Positions 12,475 to 19,413 of a stretch of DNA of 19,943 nt are shown piece by piece. A program made the position numbers and the translations under genes. Position 1 is the first letter of the stretch, and every line of letters begins with the position of its first letter. The stretch is taken from positions 1 through 19,943 of the forward strand of contig MHMF01000043.1 of assembly GCA_001821475.1 (NCBI GenBank), read 5' to 3'. The stretch is from Candidatus Nealsonbacteria bacterium RIFCSPLOWO2_01_FULL_38_120 (GTDB taxonomy: Bacteria; Patescibacteriota; Minisyncoccia; Minisyncoccales; GWA2-38-27). The notes beneath the pieces are model-generated. The model made no database searches. It saw only the letters and a program-made list of their open reading frames with translations, and was not told the DNA's origin.

Positions 12475-14037
12475 GTGGCTATTATGGAATATATGGAGCA
12501 ATCCGATAATTATTATCTTAGTGTAGGTCGGGCAAGCGACCTGAAAGATAAAAAAGAAAGGTTTTTGTTCCGGCTTTTTGAAATTCTGCCTGGATTTTTA
12601 TCCTGGTTATTTTTGTTTTTAATAGCGTTTTTCTCCTGGTTTCGGCCCGTCTGGGTGGCTATTTTTGCGATTATATTTTCCGTGTTTTGGTTTTTCCGAA
12701 CCATATATTTTTCTTTTTGCTTATGGATTGGGTATAAAAAAATGAGGGCTCAGGAGAAGATTAATTGGATGGGAAAATTACGTTCATTGCCGACTGAAAA
12801 ATTAGAGAGCATTTATCACCTTGTCGTCATTCCTATGTATAAAGAGCCGATTGAGGTGGTAAAAGATAGCTTCAAGCGTCTGGTAGAGACGGACTATCCG
12901 AAAGATAAAATGATCGTGGTTTTAGCTTGCGAGGAAAGGGCGAGAGAAGAAGCTTCTATTATTGCGGAAAAAATTGAGCAGGACTTCGGCGATAAATTTT
13001 TTAAATTTTTAATCACTTGGCATCCGGCTGGGCTGCAAGGCGAAATTGCGGGAAAGGGCTCTAACGAGGCGCGCGCTTGCAAGAAAGCTATGGAGCTGGT
13101 TGATTCGCTCGGCATACCTTACGGAAATATTATTTTTTCTTCTTTTGATGTTGACACTTGCGTTTTTTCGCGATATTTTAGCTGTTTAACTTATTATTAT
13201 TTGACATCATTAAAACCGAATCGGACAAGTTTCCAGCCGGTTCCCCTGTATGTCAATAATATTTGGCAGGCGCCGGTGATATCGCGTATTTTTTCTTTTT
13301 CTTCCACTTTTTGGCATACCATGAATCAGGAAAGGTCGGAACAGCTTATTACTTTTTCATCTCACTCAATGAGTTTTGAAGCGCTCGTGGAAGTTGGATT
13401 CAAGCAGGTCAACGCTGTCTCCGACGATTCAAGGATATTCTGGAAATGCTTTTCTGTTTTTAACGGCGACTACACGGTTTTCCCTCTTTACTATCCGGTA
13501 TCAATGGACGCCAACACTGCCGGGAGTTTTTTCCGGACAATGCTTAATATCTACAAACAGCAAAGAAGATGGGCTTATGGCGCGGAGAACATCCCTTATT
13601 TTCTTTTCTGTTTTTTTAAGAACAAAAAAATACCGCCGAAGCAAAAAATTTTTTTAGGATTTGAAGCGATTGAGGGCTATGTCTCGTGGTCAACTTCCAG
13701 CATTGTTATTTTCATTCTCGGATGGCTGCCTTTATTTTTTGGCGGAGCGGAATTTTCCCATACTTTGATTTCATATAATCTCCCGAAAATAATCAGCAGG
13801 ATTATGACTTTTTCTATGTTGGGATTGGTGGCTTCGGTTTATCTGAGTCTGATTTTATTGCCTCCGAAACCGCCTCAATATGGCAAATTCAGATATTTGG
13901 TATTCGCTTTCAGTTGGCTTTTACTGCCCTTAATGATGATATTTTTTACGGCTTTTCCGGCGCTTGAAGCCCAGACACGGCTGATGTTTGGAAAATATAT
14001 GGGCTTTTGGGTAACCGAAAAATCCAGAAAAAAATAA
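12475..14037 (+). CDS. Membrane family 2 glycosyltransferase
   Basis: The 520-residue protein is a processive-type GT2 enzyme of the cellulose/hyaluronan-synthase superfamily. Two N-terminal membrane helices (about 38-56 and 60-83) precede a cytoplasmic catalytic domain with VVIPMYKEP (117-125), the nucleotide-sugar DxD at SFDVDT (Asp225, Asp227), SDDSR (316-320) in place of the usual ED catalytic base motif, and QQRRWAYG (362-369), the QxxRW signature. About three further helices follow (406-425, 440-460, 476-500). It likely builds or extends a surface polysaccharide using a nucleotide sugar; the sugar is unknown. The first start is GTG 12475, after a weak GAG site; ATG 12484 and ATG 12493 are alternatives. 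It stands alone and ends in a hairpin shared with convergent recG. Confidence 0.9.
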   Translation: MAIMEYMEQSDNYYLSVGRASDLKDKKERFLFRLFEILPGFLSWLFLFLIAFFSWFRPVWVAIFAIIFSVFWFFRTIYFSFCLWIGYKKMRAQEKINWMGKLRSLPTEKLESIYHLVVIPMYKEPIEVVKDSFKRLVETDYPKDKMIVVLACEERAREEASIIAEKIEQDFGDKFFKFLITWHPAGLQGEIAGKGSNEARACKKAMELVDSLGIPYGNIIFSSFDVDTCVFSRYFSCLTYYYLTSLKPNRTSFQPVPLYVNNIWQAPVISRIFSFSSTFWHTMNQERSEQLITFSSHSMSFEALVEVGFKQVNAVSDDSRIFWKCFSVFNGDYTVFPLYYPVSMDANTAGSFFRTMLNIYKQQRRWAYGAENIPYFLFCFFKNKKIPPKQKIFLGFEAIEGYVSWSTSSIVIFILGWLPLFFGGAEFSHTLISYNLPKIISRIMTFSMLGLVASVYLSLILLPPKPPQYGKFRYLVFAFSWLLLPLMMIFFTAFPALEAQTRLMFGKYMGFWVTEKSRKK

Positions 14038-14043
14038 AATAAT

Positions 14044-14091
14044 ACTACGAGAAGTGTTCTCGCGGTAAACTACAAGAACACTTCCCGTAGT
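14044..14091. terminator. Long hairpin between convergent genes
   Basis: ACTACG-a-GAAGTGTTCT pairs with AGAACACTTC-c-CGTAGT, 16 pairs with one mismatch, around a 14-base loop. It touches the recG stop codon and follows the glycosyltransferase stop by 6 bases. No T-run is present. Confidence 0.65.
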
Positions 14092-16226
14092 TACTCCATA
14101 TGGATTGATTCCCGGAATCTTGATATTTTTGCTTGGAGAATAGGATATTTTTTCAAATAAGGGTCTTCAATTAGAATTTCTTTGGCGATTTCCCGGGTTT
14201 TTTCCACCAAGCGGATGTCTTTCAAGGAATCCATCATTAAATCCGGAATCCCCCATTGCCGAGTTCCGGAAAAGTCGCCGGGTCCTCGGATTTCCAAGTC
14301 CTTTTCAGCTAACTGGAATCCATTTTCGCAAGTTATCAGCGCTTTTAAGCGCTGTTTTGTTTTTTGAGATGAGGAGTCTGTGAAAAGCAGGCAGTATGAC
14401 TGATATTCTCCTCTGCCAACTCTTCCGCGGAATTGGTGAAGTTGAGCCAAGCCGAATCTTTCCGCTCCCTCAATCATCATTACCGTTGCATTTGGCACAT
14501 CAATACCCACCTCAACAACCGAGGTGGAGACCAAAATCTGTATTTTTTTATTCTTGAAATCCAACATTGTTTTTTCTTTTTCTTTGCTCGTCATCTTTCC
14601 ATGGAGTATTCCGACTTTCAAAGCCGGGAAAATCGTTTTGGAAAGTTTTTCATATTCTTCTTTTACCGCCTTTGCTTCAGACCAGCCCGACAGGTATTCT
14701 TTCTCGGCGTCTGGCTTTTCTATCCTTGGGCAGATCACAAAAATTTGCCTTCCGTTTTCAACTTCGCGTTTTATAAACCCGTATGTTTTTGTTCGGTCTT
14801 CCGGCTCAACAACTTCGGTTATTATTTTTTTTCTGCCTTTTGGCAGTTCGTCAATCAGGGAAAGGTCAAGGTCTCCGTAAATTGTTAAAGCCAGCGTTCG
14901 AGGGATTGGCGTTGCTGTCATTGAAAGTAAGTGCGGAATAAGCTTTGAGCCTCTAACTAATTTGGCTCGCTGTTCTACGCCAAAGCGGTGCTGTTCGTCT
15001 AATATCACCAGCCCTAATTTTCCAAATTTTACCTTATCCTGTATTAAAGCGTGAGTGCCGATTAAAATATCAATTTCCGCTTTTAATGTTTTTTCCAGCA
15101 GTTTTTTGCGGGAAATTTCCACTATGTCGTTTTTTAATTTCTTTGAGCGGAATTGGTCTTGTTTCCCGGTAAGCAGTCCGATATTCAAATTAAAATTTCC
15201 AAGCAGTTTGGCTATTTCTTGGAAATGCTGTTTAGCCAAGATTTCAGTCGGCGCCATAAAAGCGGCTTGGCGGCCTGCTTTAATGGCGTTCAAAGCCGCG
15301 ATTGCCGCCACAACTGTTTTGCCGGACCCGACATCTCCCTGCAAAAGACGATTCATTGGCCTTGATTTTTCAATATCTTTGAGAATTTGGTAAGCGGATT
15401 TTCGTTGACCATCGGTAAGCCGGAATGGAAGCAAGGAAACAAGCTCTTTAATCAGGTCTAGATTAAAAGGAATGGAATGGGCTTTTTCTTTGTTCAGCTT
15501 CGCTCTTTCCCGCAGAACAAAAAGCTCTATGTAAAAAAGTTCTTCAAAAGAAAATCTTTCTTTGGCTTTTCCCACTTTTTCAAAAGAACTGGGAAAATGG
15601 ATTTCCCAAAGCGCCCGGTTTATGTCCAGAAGTTTTTGTTCCGCGATTATTTTTTCCGGCAGAGTCTCGGGCAGTTTTCCGTTGGAGCTGGCGAGTATAA
15701 ATTTCAGGTTGGAACGGAGCCATCTTGATGAAAGCCCCTTTGCTTCAGAATAAATCGGAATTATTCTGCCCGTATGGGTAAGTTTGTTGCTGTTTATGGT
15801 TTCAATATCGTCGGCTTGCGAGTATGTTTTTTCGTAAATAGGATTTGAAAGATACGCTTCGTTGTTGCCGACAACAACTTTGCCGGAGATAAAAACAGGA
15901 TCGTCTTTTTTTAAAATTTTAGATAGATAGGGCTGGCCGAACCAGGTTGATTTTATTGCCCCGGTTTTATCTTCAATAATCGCTTCGGTTATGAACATCT
16001 TTCTTTTCCATGTTCTGGTTGTTTTGATTTCCAAAATTCTCCCCTGAACCGTGCAGACCTCGTTTATTTTTACATCTGAAATTGGGATTAAATTAGAAAA
16101 GTCCTCATACCGGGAAGGGAAATAAAAAAGCAGGTCAAGGACGGTTTTGATACCGAGCGTTCTCAATCTTTTTCGCATAACCGGCCCGACCCGCGGAATA
16201 TTTTCAATTGGAGTGGAAAAATCCAT
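14091..16226 (-). CDS. recG: ATP-dependent DNA helicase RecG
   Basis: RecG remodels stalled replication forks and branched DNA. The 711-residue protein has the full order: an N-terminal helix-hairpin region (IENIPRVGPVMRKRLRTLGI, 7-26), the wedge OB-fold domain (about 50-150), Walker A GDVGSGKT (297-304), MAPTEILAKQH (motif Ia), ILDEQHRFG (410-413 DEQH, motif II), SMTATPIPRTL (motif III), then VSTSVVEVGIDVPNA and QFRGRVGRG (motifs V and VI). Length is normal (about 690-710). ATG 16226 begins just before the conserved N-terminal block. The gene is downstream of tRNA-Arg on the same strand, separated by a hairpin cluster. Confidence 0.96.
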   Translation of the reverse strand: MDFSTPIENIPRVGPVMRKRLRTLGIKTVLDLLFYFPSRYEDFSNLIPISDVKINEVCTVQGRILEIKTTRTWKRKMFITEAIIEDKTGAIKSTWFGQPYLSKILKKDDPVFISGKVVVGNNEAYLSNPIYEKTYSQADDIETINSNKLTHTGRIIPIYSEAKGLSSRWLRSNLKFILASSNGKLPETLPEKIIAEQKLLDINRALWEIHFPSSFEKVGKAKERFSFEELFYIELFVLRERAKLNKEKAHSIPFNLDLIKELVSLLPFRLTDGQRKSAYQILKDIEKSRPMNRLLQGDVGSGKTVVAAIAALNAIKAGRQAAFMAPTEILAKQHFQEIAKLLGNFNLNIGLLTGKQDQFRSKKLKNDIVEISRKKLLEKTLKAEIDILIGTHALIQDKVKFGKLGLVILDEQHRFGVEQRAKLVRGSKLIPHLLSMTATPIPRTLALTIYGDLDLSLIDELPKGRKKIITEVVEPEDRTKTYGFIKREVENGRQIFVICPRIEKPDAEKEYLSGWSEAKAVKEEYEKLSKTIFPALKVGILHGKMTSKEKEKTMLDFKNKKIQILVSTSVVEVGIDVPNATVMMIEGAERFGLAQLHQFRGRVGRGEYQSYCLLFTDSSSQKTKQRLKALITCENGFQLAEKDLEIRGPGDFSGTRQWGIPDLMMDSLKDIRLVEKTREIAKEILIEDPYLKKYPILQAKISRFRESIHME

Positions 16227-16245
16227 AACAGCGGAAATTCATATT

Positions 16246-16373
16246 CGCGGAACATAATAAATTTTCTCCGAAAACTTAAATGTTCCTATAACTATTGTGG
16301 CGGAACATAAAAAATTGCTCTTGCAATTTTAACATTCCTACCACGTTTAAATTCGCAAAGAGAATTTATTACA
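16246..16373. repeat. Three tandem AT-rich hairpins between recG and tRNA-Arg
   Basis: Hairpin A: GGAACAT / ATGTTCC around an AAATTTT...AAAACTT core (about 16248-16286). Hairpin B: GGAACATAAAAAATTGC / GCAATTTTAACATTCC (about 16303-16340) inside GTGG/CCAC. Hairpin C: AAATTC / GAATTT (about 16348-16367). Hairpin C shares GTTTAAATT...AATTTATTAC with the cluster at 12166-12247. Confidence 0.7.
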
Positions 16374-16448
16374 TGGTGTCCCCAGAAGGAATCGAACCCT
16401 CATCAATGGCTCCGCAAGCCATTACTCTATCCGTTGAGCTATGGGGAC
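16374..16448 (-). tRNA. tRNA-Arg (anticodon GCG), CCA encoded
   Basis: The minus strand folds into acceptor GTCCCCA / TGGGGAC, D arm GCTCAACGGATAGAGT, anticodon stem ATGGC / GCCAT with loop TTGCGGA (anticodon GCG), and T arm GAGGG-TTCGATT-CCTTC. Discriminator A and an encoded CCA (16374-16376) follow. U33 and T-loop TTC are normal. GCG reads CGC and CGU, unlike the ACG (inosine) tRNA used by most bacteria. Confidence 0.93.
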
Positions 16449-16483
16449 TTTTCTGCGCTGGCACGATGTTTGCAAGTTAGAAC

Positions 16484-16626
16484 CGAAAAAGTGGCTTAAA
16501 TTCGCGGATATTGATAAAAGTATACAAGAATTGCGGGCTATCTTCAAGATTCGCTCTGAATGGTTTGAGGCGCCGAAGCCAAAGTCAAGTAAGGGAAAAA
16601 ATGTAGTAGATTATTTGGTTGAATAA
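16484..16626 (+). pseudogene. Possible C-terminal gene remnant
   Basis: An open frame beside the tRNA reads KWLKFADIDKSIQELRAIF and on to VVDYLVE before TAA. It looks protein-like (helical, charged) but its only ATG lies inside the tRNA gene, so any original start is gone. I do not recognise it. It opens the decayed region that runs to about 19115. Confidence 0.35.
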
Positions 16627-16710
16627 AAACTATTTTTTTTTGATATGTGGATATAGCTCAATAAACTTTTTAGGCCTCAATACATTTAGTTTATCTGTAA
16701 GATATACGAG

Positions 16711-17033
16711 CGTTGTTTACAGTTCTTCGGAATAAAAATAATTGATCAGTTTTTCCATCGGCGTAAGATTGTCAATTCCTTTATGGGGTTTAACGGTATT
16801 GTAGTAATTAACGAAACGGATTAGCTTTTGTTTCCTGTGAACCCTGCTTTTAATCTGTCTTCTTGTGCCACATATCCATTATAGTCCTAATTACTCTTTC
16901 CGCTTTGCCATTGGTCCTTTATTGAAATACTTGTCAAACATTTCCCGACGTTGAATAGGTGTCAGGCGAATCCGTTTATGTATTATCATATTGTTTGCAC
17001 TTTATCCCAAAAAGGATAAAAGTGTAAACAACG
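16711..17033. mobile_element. 323-bp internally deleted insertion sequence
   Basis: Inverted ends CGTTGTTTACA (16711-16721) and TGTAAACAACG (17023-17033) are perfect over 11 bp and enclose only the two ends of a DDE transposase gene. The TGTTTACA tip suits IS481/IS3-like elements. The outer CG on both sides could be part of the ends or a 2-bp target duplication. An extra palindrome (TTGTTTGCACTTTATCC / GGATAAAAGTGTAAACAA, 16991-17031) sits at the right end. Confidence 0.75.
16718..16989 (-). pseudogene. Deleted and frameshifted integrase-core transposase
   Basis: ATG 16989 begins MIIHKRIRLTPIQRREMFDK, the N-terminus of an IS481-like transposase. After about 24 residues the sequence jumps, in another frame, to NGKAERVIRTIMDMWHKKTD, which carries the third catalytic acid (Glu in KAERV). 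A further frame change leads to RFVNYYNTVKPHKGIDNL and EKLINYFYSEEL, the usual C-terminus, with its stop in the left inverted repeat. The two catalytic Asp residues and some 200 residues between are missing. It cannot encode active transposase. Confidence 0.8.
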
Positions 17034-17068
17034 TTAGGAATTCTTACAAATTAATCATAACAAATTTT

Positions 17069-17193
17069 ATGCAAACGATACAACGTTCACAGATACTCTT
17101 TGTCGGTGTTGATGTCCACAAAGACACTCACACCGCCGTAGGTCTTTCTCCATTCGGAGAAAAGATATTTGAGATAAAGATTGGCAATGATGG
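17069..17193 (+). pseudogene. IS110-family transposase N-terminal fragment
   Basis: MQTIQRSQILFVGVDVHKDT starts at 17069 and continues THTAVGLSPFGEKIFEIKIGN. This is the start of the DEDD-type IS110 transposase, with the first catalytic Asp in GVDVHKD. The match ends near 17193, where the frame passes into methyltransferase-like sequence. The rest of the transposase is absent. Confidence 0.75.
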
Positions 17194-17199
17194 TTGCCG

Positions 17200-17356
17200 T
17201 CTTTGCATAAATATCGGCGATCAATTTGCTCGTTCTGTGTATTATGGGCGATATAAAATTATTCCTATTCGCACTGAAATAATAAAATTTTGCGAGACCA
17301 TTGGCTTTGATTATATGGGCGCAATTATTTGGCAAAAAGCAACTTTTTCTCTATAA
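17200..17356 (+). pseudogene. DNA methyltransferase fragment (N4/N6 type)
   Basis: In the same frame as the IS110 start, residues read NIGDQFARSVYYGRYKIIPI, then RTEIIKFCETIGFDYMGAIIWQK. This resembles the middle of N4-cytosine/N6-adenine DNA methyltransferases of restriction-modification systems. The catalytic (S/D)PP(Y/W) motif and the C-terminal part are missing. A stop follows at 17354-17356. It lies beside nuclease genes, so it probably is what remains of their cognate methylase. Confidence 0.6.
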
Positions 17357-17507
17357 ATAATTGGCCTCCCTTTGTGTAATATTCAAGTATTATTAAATTG
17401 TTTTCCTTACAAGTATTTACAGGAGACACTATATTATCAAATTCGGAATAAAGATTTTTTTCGAGTTTTTTGTTGCCGTCTTTTAAAACTAAAACGAAAA
17501 AATTCAT
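17325..17507 (-). CDS. Small hypothetical protein after the EVE-nuclease gene
   Basis: The 60-residue frame begins MNFFVLVLKDGNKKLEKN, 12 bases after the stop of the nuclease gene, with AAAAAGG directly before the ATG. The YSEFDNI stretch echoes YGQFDNI in the upstream gene. No family is recognised. Its end overlaps the methylase fragment on the other strand, so it may itself be truncated by a rearrangement. Confidence 0.4.
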   Translation of the reverse strand: MNFFVLVLKDGNKKLEKNLYSEFDNIVSPVNTCKENNLIILEYYTKGGQLFIEKKLLFAK

Positions 17508-17519
17508 CCTTTTTATATC

Positions 17520-18350
17520 TTATTTTTTAATTATTCTTGAAAAAAGAGAATAGTAGCAATATTTTTTCATCTCTTTTCTTAAAACTGAAAACAAGTTTTG
17601 GCTGAGGCAGTCCTTTTTCAGCTCAAAAATATTAATATTCTCATCATTGATAATTGCTATGTCTGCTGGATGGGCATTACCAAAAATAAACTAGTTGTAA
17701 ATTTCTGAATTCCCGAGGCGATTTTTAGGGAAATTAGCCATAATATTATCGAACTGCCCATATAAATGACTATTTTCGTTTTTTAGTTCCAAAAGTATAA
17801 AAGCATCGAGATCGCTTTCTGAAGAAAATGATAATTTTTTGGATAGTTTATTTCTATTTGCTAAAAAACCCGTATTAACTTCTTGAGCTTTAAAATCCAA
17901 GGAATAGTTGTCGCTTTTTATTTTGCTTTTCTCGCCAATTTTTTCTATGGTTTCTAAAATAAAACGTCCTTCTTGTTTAACAAGACTTATTGAATGGATA
18001 TGCTTATTCTGTTGGATTAGATTGATAATATAATAAGCCAATTCTATATTTCCATCCCTAATGCCATTTAAATATAAATCGGTTTCATCTATTATTCTAA
18101 ATCGGGTAGGATTAATTTTAATGCGATAGTAATATTTTTGATTTGGATAAATTATATTTTTATCATAAAATAAAACTTTTTCAACTTTAAATGGCTTATA
18201 AATATTTTGCGATTTGTAATTAAATTGTGAGATAAAAATAAGATTGCCAATCTCAATATTAGCAAGCCAATTAGAATTAGTAGCTCCGTAAATGCCGTTT
18301 TCAATACATTCATTAGCGAATTTGACAGTTGTAAGAATATAATATCTCAT
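17520..18350 (-). pseudogene. EVE-like domain + PD-(D/E)XK nuclease, with one in-frame TAG
   Basis: The frame runs 277 codons from ATG 18350 to TAA 17520-17522, broken only by TAG at codon 220 (17691-17693). Residues 1-95 look like a PUA-fold EVE/DCD-type domain (IYGATNSNWL, IGNLIFISQFN, YKPFKVEKV), a fold that reads modified bases. Residues about 178-276 resemble NucS-like PD-(D/E)XK nucleases: ESDLDAFILLELK, then after the TAG GNAHPADIAIINDENINIFELKKD with the Asp and Glu-x-Lys core. The stop sits before the active site, so the short product (219 residues) would be inactive as a nuclease. TGG to TAG is the simplest origin. It is divergent from the endonuclease pseudogene, 47 bases away, and likely part of the same defence locus. 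Confidence 0.65.
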
Positions 18351-18397
18351 GCCATTATACTAGCAAGAGATATTATATTAGTCTAGTGAAATAAACT

Positions 18398-19114
18398 ATG
18401 AAAAAAATCTTAAATCAACAATTTATTAAAAATAACGAAAATCTTTTTATTCTTTATGATAAATTTTCTTTTTGGGATTTTTTTAAAATTCTAAGAAGGA
18501 ACAATTATGAATCAAAACAAGCTTTAAATTTCATTTTTTCAAAATGTTCTTTAAGTGCCATTGTATTTCAAGAATGTATTATAAATAATAAATATAAAAA
18601 ATTAGGCTAAAAATTTTATTTAGAAAAAGCTTATTCAAAGTAGCATCTTGAACAACCCGGAAAAACTTTATTTATTAAGGTTACCGATATTTGCAAAGCT
18701 GAAATAGAAAATGTTACCGAAGAAGATTGTATAAATTTTATATACAATTTAGTGATAAATAGAACTTTTGACGGTTATCAGTCAGAAATTTAAACAATTT
18801 ACGGACAGCTTGAAAAAATTCTTGTAGTTAAAATAGAATCCGCTCCCGATGAATAGGATAGAGGGTATAATGTTGATTATTTTATTAAAATTCGCGAAAA
18901 ATATATCGGTCTTCAAATAAAACATGCGGGTTTTGAATATATTACGCAAATAATTAACGAGAGAGAATAGCAGAAAAAAACGCACGAAAAATTTACCGCA
19001 AAATATGGAGGAAAGGTATTTTATATTATTTCAATAACCGAAGGGAAAAACAAGATAATCCATAATCCTGAAGTAATTGAGGAAATAAAAAAAGAGATTG
19101 AAAGATTAAAATAG
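18398..19114 (+). pseudogene. Probable MjaI-type restriction endonuclease, five in-frame stops
   Basis: From ATG 18398 one frame of 239 codons runs to TAG 19112-19114 with no frameshift, but has stops at codons 71 (TAA), 82 (TAG), 132 (TAA), 153 (TAG) and 191 (TAG). The readable protein includes INFIYNLVINRTFDGYQSEI, TIYGQLEKIL, DRGYNVDYFIKI, YIGLQIKHAGFEYITQIINE and KYGGKVFYIISITEGKNK, which I associate with the MjaI restriction endonuclease family. The Asp of NVDYF and QxK of GLQIK could be the nuclease core. Each stop is one base from a plausible sense codon, for example TGG in DE*DRGYN. Family recognition is from memory and moderate. Confidence 0.65.
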
Positions 19115-19266
19115 TCGCTGCTATAACTTCATTGGCGCTGCTTTGTCTGATGGTTGTCCTATCTTGTCCTCGTGTCCTTATCTCGTCTTATCTTCTTTTT
19201 TGTCAGTAGGCGTGGCTAAGAAATTTGCAATTGCATAATACACAACAAATAAATATTTGTGAAAGA
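19115..19266. other. Intergenic spacer
   Basis: No gene is seen. TGTCCT occurs three times at short spacing (about 19155-19180), followed by TCTCGTCTTATC-type repeats. It separates the decayed locus from the surface protein promoter. Confidence 0.4.
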
Positions 19267-19294
19267 TTGACAATAAATTTGTGTTTTCTATAAT
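19267..19294 (+). promoter_or_regulatory. Consensus promoter of the surface protein gene
   Basis: TTGACA (19267-19272) and TATAAT (19289-19294) are both perfect, with a 16-base spacer. It predicts a leader of about 112 bases. Confidence 0.8.
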
Positions 19295-19353
19295 GAAATA
19301 TAATTTGCAGTTTATAAAATAAAAATTAGGATAAATAGTCCATTATCATATTG

Positions 19354-19397
19354 TATTTATTTTTTGGACCGGGTCATAATAAATTAAAAAATAAATA
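19354..19397 (+). promoter_or_regulatory. AT-rich stem-loop in the leader
   Basis: TATTTATTTTTT (19354-19365) and AAAAAATAAATA (19386-19397) are perfect 12-bp arms around a 20-base loop containing GGACCGGGTC. It ends 16 bases before the start codon and could affect translation or mRNA stability. Confidence 0.45.
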
Positions 19398-19413
19398 GTA
19401 AAAAGCAAAATAT

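Noticed and set aside
16295..16480. 61-residue plus-strand frame
   Set aside because: It covers the hairpin cluster and the antisense of tRNA-Arg, and has no sign of a real gene.
18782..18985. 67-residue minus-strand frame
   Set aside because: It is antisense to the endonuclease pseudogene frame, which has clear protein-like sequence.
16374..19114. tRNA-Arg as integration site of a genomic island
   Set aside because: The decayed region lies at the 5' side of the tRNA, no copy of the tRNA 3' end is seen at the other side, and no integrase is present.
17520..19114. Stop codon reassignment (TAA/TAG read as sense)
   Set aside because: The normal genes in the window end in TAA or TAG at their expected C-termini, and the likely original residues differ from site to site, so mutation is simpler.
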